Shown here piece after piece: positions 57,901 through 64,000 of a stretch of 64,000 nt of DNA. Both the position numbers and the translations under genes were made by a program. Where the stretch lies: positions 52,379,257 through 52,443,256 of the forward strand of contig CP141128.1 in the NCBI GenBank assembly GCA_035236585.1, read 5' to 3'. Source of the DNA: Warburgia ugandensis (taxonomy: Eukaryota; Streptophyta; Magnoliopsida; Canellales; Canellaceae). The number at the start of each line of letters is the position of its first letter. The first letter of the stretch is position 1. The notes beneath the pieces were generated by a model, which searched no databases, was not told the DNA's origin, and saw nothing but the letters and a program-made list of their open reading frames with translations.

Positions 57901-58419
57901 ACCACAAGAAATCTAAACTTGAAACAATACCGTGAATGAGTTAGAGAGAGCGTCCATTTAACATTCCTCAAGATCTCTACTATGCCCACGATGTTGATGC
58001 ATTAGCCTAATCAGACAATCATGACCATTCAAGTGGAGTACATGAGTGTTTGCATGGTGATTTAAGTGGAATACTTCAATGTTGATTTCCAACTAAGCCT
58101 CATACAGTATCGTTCTCCAAAGCTTCGAAGTCTCTGAACTCCGAGATGTCAGTATGCCCCATATTCCAAACCTCGATTATAAAGAGAGCGCCGTATCTAA
58201 TGGGTGACTGTGACTACGGTCAAAACTTGAGTTCTGCGTTCCACTTGACTTTCCATTTTAATTAATTATTTAATTTCAAATACTTTTGTCTCACTTGCAG
58301 CAGCTCCCTTACTTATCCATGAAGTAGCGTGGTCAACAGTTTCTGACACACAATGAAAAATATTTAGTTAATTAAAAAAATAAAGCCGCACTTGCATACA
58401 AGTGAATAAAAAATTACTT
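54941..58419. other. Unassigned intergenic DNA with local duplications
   Basis: No coding region is supported. 54,955-55,070 is an inverted relative of 49,775-49,905, and 55,785-55,905 an inverted relative of 48,225-48,335. A tandem duplication lies at 57,271-57,547. Short frames (for example 55,368-55,550 plus and 55,274-55,483 minus) overlap each other and match nothing I recognise. Confidence 0.5.
57271..57547. repeat. Tandem duplication, two ~138-bp units
   Basis: Units at 57,271-57,409 and 57,410-57,547 share long identical runs such as 'tctaatgctcttgaaatttg' and 'ggtttagacattttaaaaca', and differ at only a few positions, mostly in their first 35 bp. Confidence 0.9.
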
Positions 58420-58690
58420 GTTTCAGAGACAATCTCGAGAGCTTGTAAAGCAAGCAAGCGCGGAATACACAAAAGCGCGTTAACCCGCACGTGCTACAAA
58501 ACTCGAGACGCAAGATCTGGTCACTCGACGGTTTGCATGTGGTATCCACTTTCCAAGCGGGAATAGTATTATTACACGTTTGCCAGTTACGCGGATCCGC
58601 GGTCGGTTTCCGGATTTCGCGTCGACGGCTACCCGGGCCGTGTATTGCGGGGAGTTCGCTTGACGAAAAGAATGGAAACAGTTTCCTGTG
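58420..58690. other. CpG-rich, apparently unique segment
   Basis: Across about 270 bp there are roughly twenty CpG dinucleotides (for example in AAGCGCGTTAACCCGCACG and ACGCGGATCCGCGGTCGG), while the flanking DNA is AT-rich and CpG-poor. A palindromic GCACGTGC (G-box type) is at 58,487-58,494. Overlapping frames of 66-85 codons on both strands have no recognisable domain. It matches no other part of the window. It may be a regulatory region or a fragment of a host gene. Confidence 0.4.
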
Positions 58691-58817
58691 AACCCTTTGT
58701 GACTTTTTTTTATTTGGTGAATATTATAGATCTTCACATATAAAAGTCAACCATGTGAAACACCTAAAAACCCACAAAAGAACTTGAGTTCGGAGGCGAG
58801 TTTATCATTTCCATGTC

Positions 58818-58836
58818 TATATAAAACTATATAAAA
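58818..58836 (+). promoter_or_regulatory. Paired TATA-like boxes
   Basis: CTATATAAAA occurs twice, ten bases apart, downstream of the CpG-rich segment and about 20-35 bases before 'ctcctcacgcacaatgg'. The layout is promoter-like, but the ATG there opens only a nine-codon frame. Confidence 0.25.
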
Positions 58837-59479
58837 GAAACTCCTCACGCACAATGGAAAAGAAATTTAAGAAGAGTTATTAATGACATAAATATCTAAT
58901 ACTTAAGGGATAATTTCAAAAAGAATTTTATCCCCAACATAAGAGGGGCATTTTAAGTAAAATAAAAATAAAGAAAGGTCTGTTAGATAAAAGAAAAGGC
59001 AAAGAAGGAAAATGTAATAGACGTGCCTCTATGGTTATTCCCTCTAAATTTATTCTCTCTCATATTTACTGTCCCATACTTTATTCCCCCTTATATTTTA
59101 TTCCAAATAAATTTTTAGGAAAGAAAAAAATTTACTCCAAACTCCACCGCTCTCTTTGCACCATGTGCACATGCATACGATGGTTACAAGTAGATAAATA
59201 AATAAAAAATAAGAAAGAGAGAGTTTGGAAAAGCTTTTTGCGAGACAGAGAGAGTGAGAGTTGATAAGAATGAATAACTACAGAAAATAAGACATGTTTA
59301 AGGACAAATAGGAGAAAACTTAATGACTTTTAACTAAAATGAGGAGAGTAATAAATAAGTTTTCTTTTAAAATAAAATTACAGAAAAAAGTTTTCTCACT
59401 TCTTTAACTAATAGCATATTATATTACAATATGAGAAGAGTATTAAATTATTACAATTCAAACTGAAATAGAAAGTGTG

Positions 59480-59546
<67 letters not shown>

Positions 59547-60219
59547 GGATTAGCGGTAGAGAAAACATTAAATTAGATAGAAATGTCATGTGGCTTAAAG
59601 AGAAATGCTTTATGAGGCAAAATCTTTAAGGGGTCATTCATCAAACTAGTGACATAAGAAAAAAGAAATAAAACTAAAGATTTAAATGCTTGAAGAAAAA
59701 TATTATTAGCTTAATATATAGGCAATGCTTGGGGTAAATGGGATGAGATTCTAATAAATTCATTCTCAAAATGTTATTCTATGTTAGTTCTTCAAATGAA
59801 AACTAGAGGCTAGATAATTTGTTAGAGATCTATTTTATTCCAACGTCTTTTAATCTAAGATCTGTTTAATAAGATGTCAAGAAGATAGACAGTTTTGATT
59901 ACTAAAGATCTAGGCCTACATGTAACAAGTCTTCCAAGAGGTTTGTTTCCTAAGATAAGATGCCTTTGAAATAGAAAGAGATAGAGTTGTATTAGATCTT
60001 AACTTGTTTTTGTATATGAAATTGCATAAGAGAAAATTTATTTCTCTTGATAGAATAATCTAGAAATACTTGACAATTATGTCTAATACAAAAAAATTTA
60101 TCCAAGTTATGTAAACAACTTTAAAGCATAAAGTTATAGATTTGTTTCCACTTAGGATTTCTTTGTTTACAAATATAGACTATTAGATAGGCAATGATGA
60201 AGTTGCCTATTTGAGAAAT
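58837..60219. other. Unassigned AT-rich DNA
   Basis: No gene is recognised. Purine-rich stretches dominate and a long GA microsatellite lies at 59,482-59,543. The 59,575-60,000 part resembles 63,560-64,000 loosely ('catgtggcttaaagag', 'ttttgattactaaagat', 'gaaatagaaagagatagag'), suggesting a dispersed or duplicated local repeat. Confidence 0.45.
59482..59543. repeat. (GA)n microsatellite
   Basis: About 31 GA units, the longest dinucleotide array in the window. Confidence 0.97.
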
Positions 60220-60224
60220 ATTTC

Positions 60225-62704
60225 TTTGATGACATGGGTTTTTCAAATGCCTTTTTAGGAATTATTTTCGAAAGGCCCCAATTTTAAAATTTCCTTTAGA
60301 AAACAAATAGTAGAAACATTTTTCTTTAAAAAGACTTTTTAGAAAATCCAAAGTATCATCTTAATGATCAAAACACCTTCAATAGTTTTGAAATCACACG
60401 CTTTTATATTAAAAATATAACAAGTCAAAACTTTTCATTTTCTAGAATTCTGTCAAGTTACATCCCATAGTCCAATGTGCATTTAACATATTTATAGATG
60501 TCTAAACCTATTACAATATTTATAAATGGCATACATACATTGTCGATACTCTCTCTGACTATTCAAAGTGCCTAGTTTCAATACTCTTTCCTTTCTCTTC
60601 TTTTCATTTATTTGTGGAGTTGGTGGGGTGAGTATAGGGAAATATACTCAATAGGTAAAACTAAGATCACAAATATAAATCAATGTAAATTTGCATCCAT
60701 GAACTCATGCACAAGATGAAATATCCTTTAGGTATGGTTCATAAGGTTTATCAATATAAATTTGTAATGCCTCATTTGCGTACCTTTTAAACATTCCATC
60801 AAAGATTTCAATTCAGCTGAGTACAACACGTGTAAGAATAATGTGATATGTGTACATCAAAAAATCCTCAATAAACATCTGTACAAAATTAACGATACAA
60901 TAGTTAAGCATTAAAACCTCAATTTAAATCACATATAGGAAAGTCTTTGTCAATTTATTTCAAATATATCAGTTCTCACATACAAATATAAATATATCAA
61001 CTCTAAAATCATCTAAGGCATTGTCATGTCTAATGGCCAGGGTATCTATGACCCTATCACGCACACAGTGCTTAGAAATCAACTTGCATCAACTGTCCTA
61101 TAATGGGACACTGCAACACTACAGCAACTACCTAATCATGGGATACCATAGTAAAAGAATACATAGATCACTATGTTGCAGCAACTGCCTGATAGTGGGA
61201 CATTACATGCTCAAACATTTATACCAACTGCATGAGACTTATCACCCTCCCGAATGAGAGTAGAACAGATTGAGTAGTGTAACCTTCCCATGATGCCACA
61301 ATCAAAATTTAACCACTTGGGCTTGGTGTCAAAACACCAACTTTTGGAATGTGGGTGGTTATCCTTATAATCCTCCATCATAGTGTCCACTGGGCAAAAG
61401 CGCCTACCTAAAACAAATCCTTGGCAAATCAATGCATGAAAAATCTAGGTATGATTGTAGTCTCAGTGACATATTAGTCACCCATTGATCACATAATTAG
61501 ATCCCAATCATGGTTTAAAAATACAAATTTTTATTTTAATACAAATAAGATGTCAAATATAAATAATGCACAAAATTTAGTTAGAAATCAACTCATGATA
61601 TTCATTCTATCATTTCAATTATAATCATAAAATCCTTTAATTTTTATGAAAATATGACATATTTTTTCCTATTTATAGGACTGCACATTTAACACATGTG
61701 ATGTGATTCACCTAGTAGTCATCATTTCATGTTTAAATAAAAAATGGAGACTCTATCTCCTAGCAATCTCATTCACAATTAATATAAGAGTCATCACATA
61801 ATTTAAATTATAAGGATGCCATATTTTACAACTTCAAATGAATCATCAACTATAATTTAAGTGTAATAATTACATGTATTTAACAAAACAATGCTTAAGT
61901 GTAATAAATATGAAAACTTAGCAATCTTAGAATTTACCCACCTGGATCTAACTATTCAAATTGATTGAGATCAATTGTGAATTAGTTAGAGGCTGATTGA
62001 CAATTAAGAATCACCTATCAAAGCCTCAATTATCAATTTAGCACCAATCTGAGAAATATGGAATAAGTGTCACTTTTTAATCACATATTTGTATATTAAG
62101 ATCCTAATTTGAACAGTTAGATCATCCCTTATCTACTATTCAACCTCATATTAGATACCTTTGGATGTTAGGGAAGTCAATGTCATACATCAATCAGTCA
62201 GATATGATGTTTCAGGTCTAAATTATATAGATCTAGGCACTGGAGTAATCAAATCTACAAATCAATTGTCTGATCAATATTTTATGCATTTAACAAGATT
62301 TTTTCTTACTATTTTAAACATAAACTGTCCTTAACATGCAATTCATAACATTTGATTCATAGATATATTGTCCGATCATTCTTTCAATGGTCAGATTTAT
62401 AAATCTAGTAGCATTTGTGTGCATCGAGCTTAAATAAAAAATTCAATGGTCAAGTGATCTCTGATTGAACTTTCATTAACACGGATGCATAATTCATTCA
62501 GCAAGGTTTCAATCCATATAATTTTCCCATTTTTGTCCTTGCTAGAATCTGGTCGCCAGCGTTGGAGAAGATGACCAAAAAACGATTGTCCTGATTTTAC
62601 CTTGACTAGCTTAAAATCTACAGCAATTTTATTGCTATTTAGTGCTAGAAAAAGGGGAAAAATCGATGAAAACCTTACTTGGTTTTTCTATCATTGCTGG
62701 TGAT

Positions 62705-62746
<42 letters not shown>

Positions 62747-63314
62747 AACAAAAGAGAGGGAAAGGAGAGGAATTGCTATGCGCAAGTGGGTTTCCCACTT
62801 GTGCCAGTGACAATTGCCTGTGGTGATGCCGACACTGACTGTCCAAGGAAAAAGGGTTATGCAGAGAGATAGAGAGAGCTACAACATGAGAGATCGAGAG
62901 GAATGCTACTAGGGAGAGAGATAGAGGTAGACAAGAGAGGAAAAATTGGGGAGGGGGAGGTGGTTGTGCTCACTAGCCTCTTTCTTACATGACAGATAGC
63001 TAGGCATAGAGCTCCACACGTCGAGCTCCTCCTGGTTGAGCATCATACGGGGTCCATCTATTGAGAGGGGGGTGCCATTATCAATTTGGTCCCCTTTGTT
63101 ATTTAGTAAATTTTAGGTTTTCCTATTCCTGACCTCTGTTTTATGCAAAATTAGTGTTGTTTGAAATCACTTGTCGCATACATTCTGATTTTTTAGGTTT
63201 CAATGTCTGATTTGGAATTTTTGGTGAATTTACTTTTATGGATTTCAATTTCAGCAAACTTTGATTATGTATTCCAAATTCAATCAAAATAGTGACAAAA
63301 TATAGGTTGTTACA
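60225..63314 (-). mobile_element. Solo Tekay-type LTR (3,090 bp), TSD ATTTC
   Basis: On the minus strand it starts TGTAACAACCTATATTTTG at 63,314 and ends CCATGTCATCAAA at 60,225. ATTTC is duplicated at 60,220-60,224 and 63,315-63,319. Inside are clustered 'ggacactgcaacactacagcaac'-like repeats near 61,020-61,210 and the ATC/GATC-rich right half seen in the other Tekay LTRs. No internal coding region exists. A GA microsatellite is at 62,707-62,742; the frame crossing it is low-complexity and not a gene. Confidence 0.85.
62707..62742. repeat. (GA)n microsatellite
   Basis: About 18 GA units in the solo Tekay LTR. Confidence 0.95.
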
Positions 63315-63340
63315 ATTTCTTTCCGCTTGGGTTTCTTTGT

Positions 63341-63406
63341 GTATGTATGTATGTATGTATGTATGTATGTATGTATGTATGTATGTATGTATGTATGTAT
63401 GTATGT
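63341..63406. repeat. (GTAT)n microsatellite
   Basis: About 16 uninterrupted tetranucleotide units shortly after the solo LTR and its target duplication. Confidence 0.97.
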
Positions 63407-64000
63407 TTATGTGTTTACATTAATATGGATTATCAAATAGGATGGCTTTGATATCTAAGATGAGGTTGGATGGCCAATTTGAAAATGATATAATATAAAA
63501 AGATTTAGAAAAGGTGCCTATGAAATAGAAAGGGATAGAGACTAGGAAGGAAATTTTAGAGGTTAGAGAGATATGAGGAATTCACATGTGGCCCTAAAGA
63601 GAGACAAATCCTTTAAATGCCACTTTATCCAACTAATAAGCAAGATAAAATAGAAATAATTAAATTATTCAAATATGTAGACATGCCATAAGAACAACTA
63701 GGGTTCTAAGAGCTCAAAGAAAAACATTTTATGAGAGAGAGAAATTACTTGTTTACATTAGACGAATGACTTAGCTCATCAAGATGATGTTTAAATTTTT
63801 TTAACATTAATATAGAGATTTTTTTTTTTTTCACATTAATAGGGATTATCAAATAGGACGGCTTTGATTACTAAGATAAGGTTGGATTGCCAATTTGAAA
63901 ATGATATACTGTAAAGTGACTTTAGGAAAAGTGCTTACAAGATAGAAAGAGATAGAATCTAGAAAGAGATTTTTAAGAGAACTTAGAGATGAGAGAGATT
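63407..64000. repeat. Duplicated block at window end
   Basis: 63,414-63,578 and 63,833-64,000 are diverged direct copies about 413 bp apart: both contain 'cattaata.ggattatcaaatagga.ggctttgat' and 'gccaatttgaaaatgatat', followed by 'agatagaaagagatagaatct'-like sequence. The second copy runs off the window. No gene is seen between. Confidence 0.75.

Noticed and set aside
62642..62872. 76-codon frame with Arg-Glu repeats
   Set aside because: It is a GA microsatellite read in frame inside a solo LTR.

Overview
The window is nuclear DNA of a flowering plant, almost certainly repeat-rich heterochromatic or pericentromeric sequence. It is AT-rich and contains no host protein-coding gene that I can support. 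What can be recognised is nearly all LTR retrotransposons: Ty3/gypsy of the Tekay/Del chromovirus type and the Athila type, plus Ty1/copia remnants and one Au-type SINE. The Au SINE and the Tekay and Athila domain sequences point to an angiosperm; I cannot name the species. All reading frames longer than about 60 codons are either retroelement fragments or chance frames.

Layout. 1-14,723: a plus-strand Tekay element (end of integrase/chromodomain, then 3' LTR), interrupted twice by Athila LTRs (1-2,044 and 3,316-11,401). The second Athila LTR is itself split by two solo LTRs of a 2.9-kb Tekay-like family in opposite orientation (4,279-7,144 plus; 7,466-10,402 minus), each with a perfect 5-bp target duplication. 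14,724-31,664: a minus-strand Tekay element (5' LTR on the right, 3' LTR on the left) whose gag is cut by an Athila LTR and whose RT is cut by an Athila gag/LTR fragment and another Tekay-type LTR; an Au SINE sits in its RNase H. 31,665-33,502: leader and 5' LTR of an unclassified minus-strand LTR element. 33,699-35,275: a SIRE-like copia LTR.

35,402-47,957: the most complete element, a plus-strand Tekay copy with 5' LTR, primer site, gag, protease, RT, RNase H, integrase, chromodomain, polypurine tract and 3' LTR. It is disabled by stops and frameshifts, and its gag is cut by a third solo LTR of the 2.9-kb family (38,507-41,229, target duplication GGTAG). 47,958-58,419: a Tork-like copia remnant (LTRs at 49,100 and 54,405) in otherwise unassigned DNA with scattered inverted and tandem repeats. 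58,420-58,836: a CpG-rich, apparently unique segment followed by paired TATA-like boxes, the only place that looks like possible host regulatory sequence. 60,225-63,314: a minus-strand solo Tekay LTR with target duplication ATTTC, bordered by microsatellites and a duplicated block reaching the window end.

Functionally the parts do not cooperate as a pathway. They are layers of insertion: Tekay elements first, Athila LTRs into them, the CpG-rich solo LTR family last. The most notable structure is the head-to-head pair of solo LTRs forming an inverted repeat with arms of about 2.9 kb and a 321-bp spacer.
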